Assembly: GCF_002994745.2 (NCBI RefSeq)
Contig: NC_037089.1
Location: 78,020,347-78,084,346, forward strand
Direction of reading: 5' to 3'
DNA length: 64,000 bases
Source: Rosa chinensis
Lineage: Eukaryota > Streptophyta > Magnoliopsida > Rosales > Rosaceae
Position 1 is the stretch's first letter; each line of letters begins with the position of its first letter. Positions 47,267 to 57,558 of this stretch are shown here, piece after piece. The notes below the pieces were generated by a model, which made no database searches, had not been told where the DNA came from, and was given only the letters and a program-made list of their open reading frames with translations. The position numbers were made by a program, and so were the translations under genes.

Positions 47267-50200
47267 ATGGCCGGACCTGCAATTGAAGGCGAACAGTCAA
47301 ATCCCGAGCGTTCGGTACCTACCGAATATTCTGTTATGGCAGTTCAACGTCGACCAGGTCCTCCTCCAGGCTTCTCAGGTCCTTCTCCACGCCGTCCTCA
47401 TGACAAACCAAACCCATACGCAAACAAAAAATGTGTTGTCTGTGGGGAAGTAGGTCATACCAAGGAACGGTGCTATGAAGTGATTGGCTACCCTGATTGG
47501 TGGGACTTCACCAGGAAACCGCGAAAGAATCGGAGCAAGGCGGCTATTGCTACAGAGGAAGAGCATCTCGACAATGCCTCCGCTAATGTAGCGCAGTCAG
47601 GTATGAAGGGTAAGGCTACTTTGAATAATACATGGATAATTGATACAGGTGCATCTGATCATATGACCAATGACCCTAGTCTTGTGAAAAACCTTAGACG
47701 TTCCTCTCAAAATATTGTCTCTACTGCTGATGGTACTCCAACTCCGGTCACCGGAGAAGGTTCTATTGTTGTATCTGATACCTTAACCCTTGAATCTGTC
47801 CTAGTTGTTCCCTCACTAGCTTATAATCTCCTATCTGTTGGTCAGATTATTTTAGCACTTGCATGTATTGTGACCTTCTATCCATCTTTCTGTGTGTTTC
47901 AGGACATTCTGACTCGGCGGATTCTTGGTTATGGTGTTAGAAGGGGAAAATTATACTACCTGGATCTGATAGAGACTGGAGAAAACCAGAAGCATATTTT
48001 GGGGCAAGCTAATCAGATTAATGGGGTAGAGAATGCAAAGGAAGCAGTATGGTTATGGCATCGCCGTTTAGGTCATCTATCTTTTAGTTATCTTAAGAAG
48101 CTGCAACCTCATTTGTTTTCGGTTGTCAGTGATTTGGATTTCCATTGTGACATTTGCGAACTGGCCAAGAGCCACCGTATTTCATATTCACCAAGTCTTC
48201 ATAAAAGTCTTGTTCCTTTTATGAAAATTCACTCTGATGTCTGGGGTCCTGCAAAGATTCCTTCTCTTTCTGGAGCTCGGTATTTTGTAACGTTTATTGA
48301 TGATTGCACTCGCATGACATGGGTGTCATTACTGAAGAATAAGAGTGATGTATTTGGAATGTTTATCGAATTTCACAAAATGGTGGCAACTCAGTATCAA
48401 CAATCCATCAGAGTGTTTCAGTCTGACAATGGTGGAGAGTTTGTGAATGGCCCTATGATTGAGTTTTGCCGGTCACATGGAATTCGTCATCAAACCTCCA
48501 ATTCTTATACTCCTCAACATAATGGGTTAGCAGAACGGAAGAACAGGCAGTTGATGGAAGTTGTTCGTGCTTCCTTATTTGGCATGAATGTACCTCGGTC
48601 CTATTGGGGAGAAGCAGTAAAATCTGCAGCATATCTTATCAACCGTACTCCTTCACGGGTGATTGAGTTTCAGAATCCTCATCAGAAGCTTCATACTTTT
48701 TTGACCATCCCTTCTATGCCTAATTTGGAGCCCCGGGTGTTTGGGTGCACAGCCTATGTTCATATTCCCAAGCCTCAATGCAACAAGCTTGATCCCCGTG
48801 CCCGTAAGTGTATCTTTGTTGGTTATGCTGACGTCCAGAAGGGTTATCGATGTTATGATCCCCTTACTGGCACTTTACATGTCTCTCTTAATGTTGCTTT
48901 TCGTGAATCCGAGCCTTATTACTCAGGGGGAGCTTCTCAGTCTTCCCTTCAGGGGGAGAGAGGTTGTGAAGGGAATCCTTGTTCTATTATTGATTTTGAT
49001 GTCTTTGAAGAATTGGAAAATTTGGAGGATACATTTGAGGGTAGAAATTTGGAAACAGAAAATGCAGTTGCCGAACAGAGCATTGTGAATTCCGAAATAG
49101 ACAATGCGACTGCCGAACGAAGTGTTGCGAATTCCGAAACAGAAAATGCGACTGCCGAACAGAGTGTTGTGAATTCCGAAACAGAAAATGTAACTGCCGA
49201 ACAGAGTGTTGTGAATTCCGAGACAGAAGAGACGACTTTTCTGGATAGTTTGAATCAAAATCAAGACGTATCTGAAGCTCACACACAAGATATTTCCCCT
49301 TCTGCATCACCAACTGAAGATTCCGGTCAGAATGATCCTCCTCAGGTACCCCTAAACTTTAATGAATCTTCTGGGTTAGAAAGTGTCGAACCTAGGAAAT
49401 CACAAAGGGTTACCAAGGGAATTCCTAAGAAACAATATGAACCAGATATCAAAGCCAAAGCTAAATACCCTATAGCTAATTTTATGTCTAACCATAGGAT
49501 TTCTGGGTCACATGCACTTATTATTGATCAATTATCTACTGTATCTATTCCTAGTAACGTGCAGGATGCATTGACGGATCCAAAATGGACAAAGGCGATG
49601 AATGAAGAATTGGAAGCTCTTCAAAAGAATGCAACATGGGAACTAGTACCTATGCCGGTTGGAAAGAAGACTGTAGGGTGTCGTTGGGTATTTACTGTGA
49701 AGCTTAATGCAGATGGAACTACTAATAGATACAAGGCGAGGTTGGTTGCCAAAGGATACACACAACGTTATGGGATTGATTATGAGGAGACTTTTGCACA
49801 TGTGGCAAAGATCAATATTGTTCGGATTCTAATCTCACTTGCAGCAAACAAAGATTGGCCCTTATACCAGTTTGATGTGAAGAATGCGTTTCTTAATGGG
49901 AATTTGGAAGAAGAAGTGTACATGGATGTGCCCCCAGGTGTTAAGAATTACCCAAGTGAAGTTGGCAAGGTGTGTAAATTGAAGAAGTCTTTGTATGGCC
50001 TGAAGCAATTTCCAAGAGCCTGGTTTGGGAGATTTTCAAAGTCCATGAGAGCCTTTGGGTACAGACAGAGCAATTCTGACCATACCTTGTTTATCAAGCG
50101 CAAGAATGGTAAGATTACAGCTCTTATTGTGTATGTTGATGACATGATTGTTACAGGGGATGATCCGAAAGAGATGAATGAGTTACAAAAGTATCTGTCA

Positions 50201-51019
50201 AAGGAGTTTGAAATGAAGGTTCTGGGGCAACTGAAGTATTTTCTGGGTATTGAAGTTGCGAGGTCTAAGAAGGGAATTTCACTGTCACAGAGGAAGTATG
50301 TTCTTGACTTACTTACTGAAACGGGGATGCTGGACTGCAGTCCAATTGAGATACCCATTGAGATGAATCACAGACTTGCCATTTATCGTGATCAAATTCC
50401 AACTGATAAAGGAAAGTATCAATGTCTTTTAGGAAGGTTGATTTATCTTTCACATACTAGACCTGATATTGCTTATGCTGTGAGTGTTGTCAGTCAGTTT
50501 ATGCATTGTCCTAGTGAAGAACATATGGATGCAGTTTTTCAGATTTTGAGGTATTTGAAGATGGCGCCAGGTAAAGGATTACTGTTTGAGAAAAAGGATG
50601 AATTGGAAGTTGGGGGATACACAGATGCAGATTGGGCTGGTGATAAAACTGACAGGCGTTCTACATCTGGGTACTTCACTTTTGTAGGAGGGAACCTTGT
50701 CACTTGGCGTAGCAAGAAACAGAAAGTTGTGGCCAGATCAAGTGCAGAAGCTGAATTTCGAGGTATGGCACATGGAGTCTGTGAAATGTTATGGATTCGT
50801 AATGTCCTGAAAGATCTAGGTTACAAGCTTAGACAACCTATGGATTTGCATTGTGATAATAAAGCTGCAATTGAGATTGCACATAATCCAGTTCAGCATG
50901 ATAGGACAAAGCATGTGGAGGTTGACCGTCATTTTATTAAAGAAAATCTTGACAGAAAGGTTATTCGTTTTCCATTTGTAAACTCAGAAGAGCAGTTAGC
51001 TGATGTTCTTACTAAATGA
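47267..51019 (+). CDS. Copia pol polyprotein, nearly intact, without the gag domain
   Basis: The 1250-codon open frame starts at 47267 with an Ala/Pro-rich stretch and no UBN2-type gag region. The domains follow in copia order: CCHC knuckle (CVVCGEVGHTKERC, about residues 56-69); protease (WIIDTGASDHM, about 124); pre-integrase HHCC (about 263-300); integrase (HSDVWGP near 322, QSDNGGEF near 385, HNGLAERKN); reverse transcriptase (KARLVAKGYTQ near 825, YVDDM near 956); RNase H (YTDADWAGDKTDRRSTSGYF near 1118); and the end LADVLTK. A TGA at 51017-51019 stops the frame, but it stays open past it to 51086, directly before the polypurine tract, giving the usual short copia tail. All catalytic motifs look present. 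The element would need gag from elsewhere to move. Confidence 0.92.
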   Translation: MAGPAIEGEQSNPERSVPTEYSVMAVQRRPGPPPGFSGPSPRRPHDKPNPYANKKCVVCGEVGHTKERCYEVIGYPDWWDFTRKPRKNRSKAAIATEEEHLDNASANVAQSGMKGKATLNNTWIIDTGASDHMTNDPSLVKNLRRSSQNIVSTADGTPTPVTGEGSIVVSDTLTLESVLVVPSLAYNLLSVGQIILALACIVTFYPSFCVFQDILTRRILGYGVRRGKLYYLDLIETGENQKHILGQANQINGVENAKEAVWLWHRRLGHLSFSYLKKLQPHLFSVVSDLDFHCDICELAKSHRISYSPSLHKSLVPFMKIHSDVWGPAKIPSLSGARYFVTFIDDCTRMTWVSLLKNKSDVFGMFIEFHKMVATQYQQSIRVFQSDNGGEFVNGPMIEFCRSHGIRHQTSNSYTPQHNGLAERKNRQLMEVVRASLFGMNVPRSYWGEAVKSAAYLINRTPSRVIEFQNPHQKLHTFLTIPSMPNLEPRVFGCTAYVHIPKPQCNKLDPRARKCIFVGYADVQKGYRCYDPLTGTLHVSLNVAFRESEPYYSGGASQSSLQGERGCEGNPCSIIDFDVFEELENLEDTFEGRNLETENAVAEQSIVNSEIDNATAERSVANSETENATAEQSVVNSETENVTAEQSVVNSETEETTFLDSLNQNQDVSEAHTQDISPSASPTEDSGQNDPPQVPLNFNESSGLESVEPRKSQRVTKGIPKKQYEPDIKAKAKYPIANFMSNHRISGSHALIIDQLSTVSIPSNVQDALTDPKWTKAMNEELEALQKNATWELVPMPVGKKTVGCRWVFTVKLNADGTTNRYKARLVAKGYTQRYGIDYEETFAHVAKINIVRILISLAANKDWPLYQFDVKNAFLNGNLEEEVYMDVPPGVKNYPSEVGKVCKLKKSLYGLKQFPRAWFGRFSKSMRAFGYRQSNSDHTLFIKRKNGKITALIVYVDDMIVTGDDPKEMNELQKYLSKEFEMKVLGQLKYFLGIEVARSKKGISLSQRKYVLDLLTETGMLDCSPIEIPIEMNHRLAIYRDQIPTDKGKYQCLLGRLIYLSHTRPDIAYAVSVVSQFMHCPSEEHMDAVFQILRYLKMAPGKGLLFEKKDELEVGGYTDADWAGDKTDRRSTSGYFTFVGGNLVTWRSKKQKVVARSSAEAEFRGMAHGVCEMLWIRNVLKDLGYKLRQPMDLHCDNKAAIEIAHNPVQHDRTKHVEVDRHFIKENLDRKVIRFPFVNSEEQLADVLTK
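49053..49235 (+). repeat. 51-bp tandem repeat in the copia pol frame
   Basis: About three and a half in-frame copies of a 17-residue unit of the form SETENATAEQSVVN lie in the linker between integrase and reverse transcriptase. The region is Glu/Asn/Ser-rich and probably unstructured. Confidence 0.88.
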
Positions 51020-51095
51020 GTGTCCAGGAAGATATTCGACAGCTCAGTTGACAAGTTGGGCATGATAGATATATATGCACCAACTTGAGGGGGAG

Positions 51096-51279
51096 TGTAG
51101 AATAGCTTTAAATCTTATGTAATTATGATTCTTATTTATTTAGGTTATCATGTAATTATAGGAATGATTGTTTCCTATTAGGGTTAGACTACTCCTCTTG
51201 TCCTTGTATATATACCCCTTTGTGGGATGAATAGTATTTTTTTATTGAAAACCCTAAAATCAAAGTATTCTTTTCTACT
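51096..51279 (+). repeat. 3' LTR of the gag-less copia element
   Basis: 184 bp, preceded by gaggggga at 51087-51094. It differs from the 5' LTR near positions 13, 19 and 68 of the repeat, in one T run, and near the end (aaccct versus aatcct). Confidence 0.92.
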
Positions 51280-51360
51280 TATGAGGCCTCCAAATTTCCT
51301 CCTTTTCTTTTGTATTGGTAAGTGTTATTGGGTTAAACACCCCAAAAATGTGAAGCTGAA

Positions 51361-52251
51361 ATGTTAGTAGACTATGCTTTTGCAAACTTTGAATTTTTAT
51401 TAGGCATGATTATCTGGTATGATATGCTATATGTTGTTGACTTATTGGTTAGTAAAAAGCTACAATCTAAAGACATGGATATTGGTGATGCTATTAAATT
51501 GTTAGAAGACTTGGTTTCTTTTTTTATAAAGTATAGAGAATATGGATTTACATCTGCTATGATTTCAGCTAGAGAGATTGCACTTGAAATGGAAATAGAA
51601 CCTATATTTCGTGAAAAATGTAGGACTTGTAGAAAAAAGCAGTTTGATGAGAATGCAAATGATGAACCGACATTATTTGTTGAAGATACTTTTAGGACTG
51701 AGTATTTTTTATATATAGTAGATCAAGCCATATCTTCCCTTCACAGTAGATTTGAACAATATGAATTATATGAAAGTGTTTTTGGTTTTTTATGTGATGT
51801 GAAATAATTAAAGTCATTAGTCGATACTGATTTGAAAGTAAAGTGTCTCAAACTTGAAGAGTTTCTTACTCATGATAATGTTTCTGATAAAGATGGTTCA
51901 GAGCTGCATTTAGAATTAAGATTGTTAACTAAAATGCTAAACAAAGATTCAGATCGAAAAGTAGAAACATTAATTGAAGTTCTACACTTTGTTCAAAGAT
52001 GTGATTGTTTCTCAAATACCATGATTGCTTATAAAATACTATTAACTATTCCTGTGACAGTTGCTTCTGCTAAAAGAAGGTTTTCAAAATTGAAATTAAT
52101 AAAATCATATTTACGATCAACCATGTCACAAGAAAAATTGAATGGACTAGCCATGTTATCTATTGAAAGAAAATTGTTCAAAAAGTTTAAATACACTAAC
52201 TTAATCAACATTTTTGTATCCCAAAAGGCAAGAAAAGTGATCTTCAAATGA
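51361..52251 (+). pseudogene. hAT transposase C-terminal remnant
   Basis: Two open segments in the same frame, 51361-51804 and 51832-52251, are separated by a TAA at 51805-51807. The second contains the hAT dimerisation region: YKILLTIPVTVASAKRRFSK followed by LKLIKSYLRSTMSQEKLNGL. This is the pattern of plant hAT transposases of the zinc-finger/HAT-dimerisation type. The N-terminal half with the zinc finger and first catalytic Asp is missing. It is not functional. Confidence 0.8.
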
Positions 52252-52261
52252 AAATGTCTCT

Positions 52262-52362
52262 TCTTGTTTTTGTTGACATTGTTACCTTCTAGTCTTTTTT
52301 TGTTTTTTGTTTTTTGTTTTTTTGTTTTTGTTTTTTTTTTTTTTTTTTTTGTTTTTTGTTTT
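52262..52362. repeat. T-rich low-complexity run
   Basis: A run of tttttgttttt units near the right end of the hAT remnant. The minus-strand frame across it encodes only lysine-rich repeats. Confidence 0.85.
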
Positions 52363-52430
52363 TTAAGGAAAGCCTCTCTAACGCTTGCCTTAGGCCTCAC
52401 TTTGTCATGGGACGGCCCTGAGTGTGAGTC

Positions 52431-52675
52431 ATAGTTCCCTATTAGGAATAGACTAACAAGGGAATATATTGTTGTGACTACTTACCTTGTATATGTTGTG
52501 TAGTACAGTAGTACACAATAGTTGTAGTACGATTGTAATCTGTTTATATACACCACATAATGGGTGTAATAATATATCTGAAAATTCATTCTCTTAATCT
52601 CATTATATTTGACTTTTCCCTCTTCTTACGTTGTTGGGTCTTATCTCCGTTCACTTCACACATTGTCTCTAACAT
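52431..52675. other. Possible LTR-like fragment, unassigned
   Basis: The stretch from about 52435 to 52612 has the look of a copia LTR (a tgtttatataca TATA-like part followed by attcattctcttaatctc) but no matching partner, primer site or target duplication was found. It lies between the hAT remnant and the F-box-like pseudogene. Confidence 0.3.
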
Positions 52676-53154
52676 GTGTGGATAGTGCTTTGGTTATGGA
52701 TTTTATCTCCGGTTCTTCATTCCCTTCTCTTGAACAAGAAGATAGAAAGTTGCAGAGGAACAAGTGATCTCAAAATTAGTTGTCCGAACCTAAGAGATGT
52801 ACAAGTTTTCGATATGGATTTAAATAGCTTAGACATCTCCGGAATGAGACTAAAATTTTTGAATGTCTGGTGGTGTTTCAAGGAGTGCGTCAATGGAAGT
52901 TGGGTGAAAATCCTTGCCCCTAATCTACAATTTATTACTTGGGGCTATAATGCTATTACTGAAAACTGTTCAATCCAGAGCTTTCCTAGGCTCAAAAGAT
53001 CTTTCATGTGGTCTCAGAATAGAGGTCCCATTACAAAGACAAAGATGAATAATAATGGTGTTGTCGATCTTCTTTCTGGTTCATCTCAAGTTGAAGTTCT
53101 TACCATATCCAATAACTACCTACAGGTTAATTTTCCTATATGTACAATTTTGAT

Positions 53155-55953
53155 TAGGGCTGGGATTTGGAACCGTAAAACCGAAGGAACAGCACCGAAT
53201 CGCACCGAAAGTCTCGGTTCGGTTCGGTTCTACGACATATGTATACACATTTTTTTCTGTTCGATTCCTGGAGACATATTCTCGGTTCGGTTCCTGTCCT
53301 TGTTTTTAAAACATCCTTGGAACCGAATTACATATGTCAGTGTATAAGTGGACATTAGTGGTGAGCTTATTTCTGTAAAATATACCATTTCTCATGTGAT
53401 CAGGCACACACTTAGCCTTCCAAATGCGATCAGAGCCTTCCATCTTATCTCATAATATCCTATCCATTCGATCAAAACCCTAAAATGTTATCTCTTCGAC
53501 TCTTCCCTCAAACTCTCACTCTCTCAGTCTCCATCCAAGAAAGTAGAAACACAAACGGCGCTCGTCCTCGTCTCGTCTGTTGCTCGTCCTCGTCCTCGTC
53601 TCGATTGTAATAGAAGATCAAAACCCAGACGACCTCCCTCAAAGTCTCACTCTCTCAGTCTCCTTCGATTTGTGTAAGCTGTCATTTTTCTCATTCTACT
53701 CTCATCGCTCTGCAATTTCCTCAAATCTCTGAAATCTGACTACTTTTTCCTCCAACGAACACAGCTGAGTGTAGTTCAGCGAACACAGCTGCAACCAGCA
53801 ACCTGTCTCCGCCAGTCCGCCTCTCCAGTCTCCGAGCTCCACCTTTAGGCTCTAGGTATCTCACTATCTCTCTCTCCCTCTCCGAGCTCCGCTCCTCCTC
53901 TTCTTCTCTTCTAAGTTTCTGAATTCTAAATTTATAATCTGTAAAATTGGGTTCGATACTTGGATTTCCATTTAATCTTGTGGGAAATGGGTTCGATTTT
54001 GAATGGGTATAGTTGAAATGGGTTCTATTTGACGATTTCCACTTGATATTTTGATCTTGATGGTAATTTTAGATTTTTAACAAAGATAATGTTGCTAATT
54101 AACTGAACATCACATCAATCAAAATTGATCTCTCCCTCATCCCATATCCAAGTGCCTCAGACAACGTTTTGGTGCTCCATACACCCTGGAATGATTATAT
54201 TAAACTCAAGTTTAGTCGTTCCTAGTTGGATGATTAACCTTTAATCACCTTTTCTGTCCAATTTGCTTTTAGTGGAATAAAGTACCAAAGTGTTATTGCT
54301 GTGCCACTAATTATTGTTGAGATTTATTGTCTTGATGGGGAGTGGTTTCCCACATTGATGGGTGTGTTGTGTTTTACTCTTTTATTTTATCTAGAAGCAG
54401 ATGGGGTATTTTCATCTTTATATATAGTAAGGTTCATTTGTCATCAAGAATGGATCGAGACCTAGTCATATACCAAGAATTGTTCTTTTATGAAAAAGTC
54501 TTTGGATAATTCGTGTTCGAGCTTAGCTTGCTTTGGTTTGGTTAGCAGTGGGAAAAGGGTAATAGATCCATACAGAAGCTCTTTAAACCCAAAAACAGTT
54601 GAAAAACTGATATGTCTTCAAAATTGGTTGAAGGATGATGCCATTATGGGGTTGGAGTACATTCCAACTATAGAGGAAATGGAGTCATATGAACAGATTG
54701 AAGTTGGTATGTGTTTTTGATGTTTTTAGTTTACTATTTTTGAATATGGTACAAGAAATTAGTTTTAAAATCTATGTGATTTACTGTTTTGAGTTTTGAC
54801 ATTGTGCAGACCATGAAAAAAGGATAGAGAGAATGATAAGAAGAGCAAGAACACTATTGCTGCTGCATCTGCACCTAGTGGCAGAGTAACCAAGAGTTCT
54901 GAGGCTTTGGCTTCAGCCCCTACAACCAAGAAGAAAAAGTAGAAAAAATGATTCAATTCACTCAATAATCAAGGCTGCATAAAGGTCTGTACATTTTTGC
55001 TTCATTTGAAGTTCTCTTTTTAAAAAAAAAAAATTCTCCTAATACCATTAATTGCAGATTTGTAATTTTCTATGTAGATTTAGTATTGACGGAAGGCTGG
55101 AAGCATTGTTGGCTTGTTGCATTGAGGAAGAGGAAGCTTTGCTGGAAATATGTTTGCAGTTGTGCACTTTGATGAAATATTCATGGACTATTTCAATTTT
55201 AGGTTATTTGTTTCATTTTGAGACTTTGAATTGCTCAGTTTCAGACTTTCAGTATTTTAGTTTGCTGCAAATTGATGCAGCTGCATTGTTCAAATTGGAC
55301 AGTTTATTGTTTATTTTTATTTGCTGCATGTGAGACTTTGAGTTTGCAGTTTATGCATGTGAAACTTTGAGTTTGTAGTTGTATTGCTGGAAATGTGTAT
55401 TATTGCAGACTTTGAGTTTGTAGTTGTATTGCTGGAAAGTGCTTGAGTGTTTGTGTTTGATAGTTTGAGAGTTTTGATTGTTTGATAGTTTAATGCTTTC
55501 ATCACTTTCATGCTTTGACAGTTTGGGAGTTTGCAGGAAATTGCTAATTTGCTATGTTGATGTTGATTGTTGAATATGTATATTGTAGATACTGTTTTGA
55601 GTTTGAATGAGTGAATAGATTGTGATATATTGAATCATTTGAATGTATGTATGGAAATCAGGAAAACTGAAAACTGGAAAGTAGAAATGGCTGAAAGCAA
55701 TGTTTCTATATGGAAAAACCGAGGAACCGAGTTTGGAACCGATCCGAGTTTGGAGCCGAAAAACCGAAAAACCGAGAATGGAACCGAACTGAGATTGGAA
55801 CCGAAAAACCGAGGAACCGACCCGAGCATGGTCGGTTCGGTTCTACATCGGTTCTTGATACAAAAAACAGCAAACCCGAACCGAAAATCAGTTGTCGGTT
55901 CCGGTTTCGGGTTCAGTCCTTGAAATTGCAGAACCGACCCGAATCCAGCCCTA
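53155..55953 (+). mobile_element. Non-autonomous hAT element with transposase remnant
   Basis: An exact 8-bp target duplication, attttgat, lies at 53147-53154 and 55954-55961. The ends are tagggctgggatt and aatccagccctaa-like complement, a clear terminal inverted repeat. Subterminal regions are rich in ggaaccga and cggttcgg motifs (53170-53330 and 55710-55940). The 2.8-kb interior retains only the C-terminal transposase region. It is probably an internally deleted relative of an Ac/Daysleeper-type hAT. Confidence 0.92.
54490..54720 (+). pseudogene. hAT transposase dimerisation fragment
   Basis: A 76-codon frame includes SSGKRVIDPYRSSLNPKTVE, KLICLQNWLKD and EEMESYEQIEV. The SGxRVxDxxRSSLxPxTVExLIC pattern is the end of the hAT dimerisation domain in BED-finger hAT transposases of plants. 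The rest of the transposase is absent. Confidence 0.8.
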
Positions 55954-57129
55954 ATTTTGATCATGCTAGCCTCCTTTTGAAATTTTTGATTACTACTGAA
56001 CTAAGTTGCCAAACTAAGCATTTCTTTAAAATAAGTCATATTCATATATAGTACTGTCTGCGATCCCAATCACATAGTGGCTAGCCTATTGCTTTCAGAA
56101 TCTTAGCAGCTAGTGTTATTTGTGCCTTAAATTTCGTATTTAAAGACAATCCTAGAGAATTTGTGCAAATTGATCATGAGGAGCTACGTAATCCATCTCA
56201 TGCTATTAATCAAATACACATTCACATACATCTTTCATCTAACAAGAAGGCTCTTATGACAGCTGAAAAGAACAATATTGTACTTGAAATTTCTTAATGC
56301 TCTCGCATGTCATCTGTATATGGATTGATGTGGCTTAATTATTTTCATCTATCTGTGCAGTTTCTGTCAGAAACTTATTTTGAACTAGCTAGGCGGTCTA
56401 CCATTCTCATTTATGAAACTTGAGACTTTGAGGATTAAGAATCCCTCATGCAGGTTGAACAAAAATATATCCCAGGTATAGCATGCCTGTTCAAGAGCGC
56501 TCCCAAAGTCCGATCCACACCCTCGAGATTTGTTTTGGTGACTCTTTCAGAGGAAAAGGAAAAGTAAATGATGTACGTTTTGGCATATTTAAGACGATAT
56601 ATCTGCTTTGACATATATTTTCCACTCTTAATTAGGTCTTGTGATATATATCCCAGCTTTACAGTCTGAATTTACTGACAACACCATGATTTTTCAGAAG
56701 TGGAACAACATTTTTTTGGATGATTCCAATTGCACGGAAGAGCAGTTCTGGGAAACTCAGGCTCAAAATTTTAGTCCCTTTCTTAGTCACTTAAAGGTGG
56801 CCAACATTGAAGTTGGTAAGAACGCGACCAATTTTGCAAAGTTTTTGCTTAAATATGGAAGAGGCCTACAAGAAGTGATTCTCAGTTTTAGGGAAGGTAG
56901 AAGTACCCTACTTCCCAATTCGTTGAATGATACCATTGATTTATTAAAGGGATTCCCCCGAGCATCTGCATATGTCAAATTCTCAACTTCTTGCTCTTCA
57001 CCGTATCAGATAATTTGCTTAATTTCAGGTACTATCTTATTAAGGAATACATTCAAGTTAATTTGTCAGCCAATGTATTGCACCTTTCTTCAACCCTTTT
57101 GCCTACTTCTGTCATCTACACAGAAATGA

Positions 57130-57558
57130 GAAGGGTGCCATCATAGACATATGGGCCATCTTGTTCAGATCACGAATTCAGTTTGTAATATGCTCCATCT
57201 GAACTTGCAACTTCAACAGAAACAACCATTTATCCTTGTTATTACAGGCACTACTACGAATAAATCCAATGCCTACAACAGATGTAAAACAAGCCTACAA
57301 GGCCGCAGGTAACAAATGCTACATCTACATTGCCAAAGTGTCATTGGGACTATGAATGTACATAAAACTTAAGAAAACCAAAGACCAGTTAATTCCTCAG
57401 TTACCTGAAGAGAACTGTACCCTGACATTTTGTGCCTACAACAAATTTGGAGGAAATGGCAATCCAGAAAGATTTATCTTTCTTTTGGATTTAATGAGGC
57501 AAAAAAATAAAGATCCCATAGTACAACAAAATGCCATTTCATACTTGAATCACAAAAC
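57130..57558 (-). other. 3' untranslated region of the PP2C gene
   Basis: Bases just downstream (minus strand) of the PP2C stop. Similarity of this stretch to 34650-34850 suggests it belonged to a duplicated unit. The plus-strand frame 57356-57592 is not supported as a gene. Confidence 0.45.

Larger units (their letters stand above)
46878..51279 (+). mobile_element. Young Ty1/copia retrotransposon lacking gag
   Basis: The exact target duplication tatga lies at 46873-46877 and 51280-51284. The LTRs 46878-47060 and 51096-51279 differ by four substitutions and one T in a T run. The primer-binding site (tggtatcagagcc) follows the 5' LTR directly, and a polypurine tract (gaggggga) precedes the 3' LTR. 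Only about 200 bases separate the primer site from the pol frame, so the main gag domain is deleted. Confidence 0.93.
46685..52430 (+). mobile_element. hAT element remnant, split by a copia insertion
   Basis: The left end (caaggccgacccatgacca) and the complement of the right end (cagggccgtcccatgacaaa) form an imperfect terminal inverted repeat of the cagggccg type seen in plant hAT elements. The right part carries decayed hAT transposase sequence (51361-52251). The 8-bp flanks (ctcaaaag and agtgtgag) do not match, so the target duplication is lost or the ends are misplaced by a base or two. The young copia element 46878-51279 sits inside. About 1.35 kb of hAT sequence remains. Confidence 0.65.
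52676..57012 (+). pseudogene. F-box/FBD/LRR-like pseudogene interrupted by an hAT element
   Basis: The first block (about 52730-53124) reads DLKISCPNLRDVQVFDMDLN, SLDISGMRLKFLNVWWCF and WVKILAPNLQFITWGYNA, the leucine-rich part of plant F-box/FBD proteins. It ends at a possible splice donor (cag|gttaat). The later block (about 56385-56560 and 56660-57012) reads GIACLFKSAPKV, TEEQFWETQAQNFSPFLSHL and FAKFLLKYGRGLQEVILSF, the FBD-type end. The N-terminal F-box itself is not seen, the blocks need frame changes near 56470, and a 2.8-kb hAT element sits between them, possibly in a former intron. Intact members act as substrate receptors of SCF ubiquitin ligases; this copy probably cannot. Confidence 0.75.

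Noticed and set aside
52676..53347. A 223-codon gene as a single open frame
   Set aside because: Only the part up to 53124 is F-box/FBD-like. From 53155 the frame runs into the hAT terminal repeat, so the tail is artefactual.
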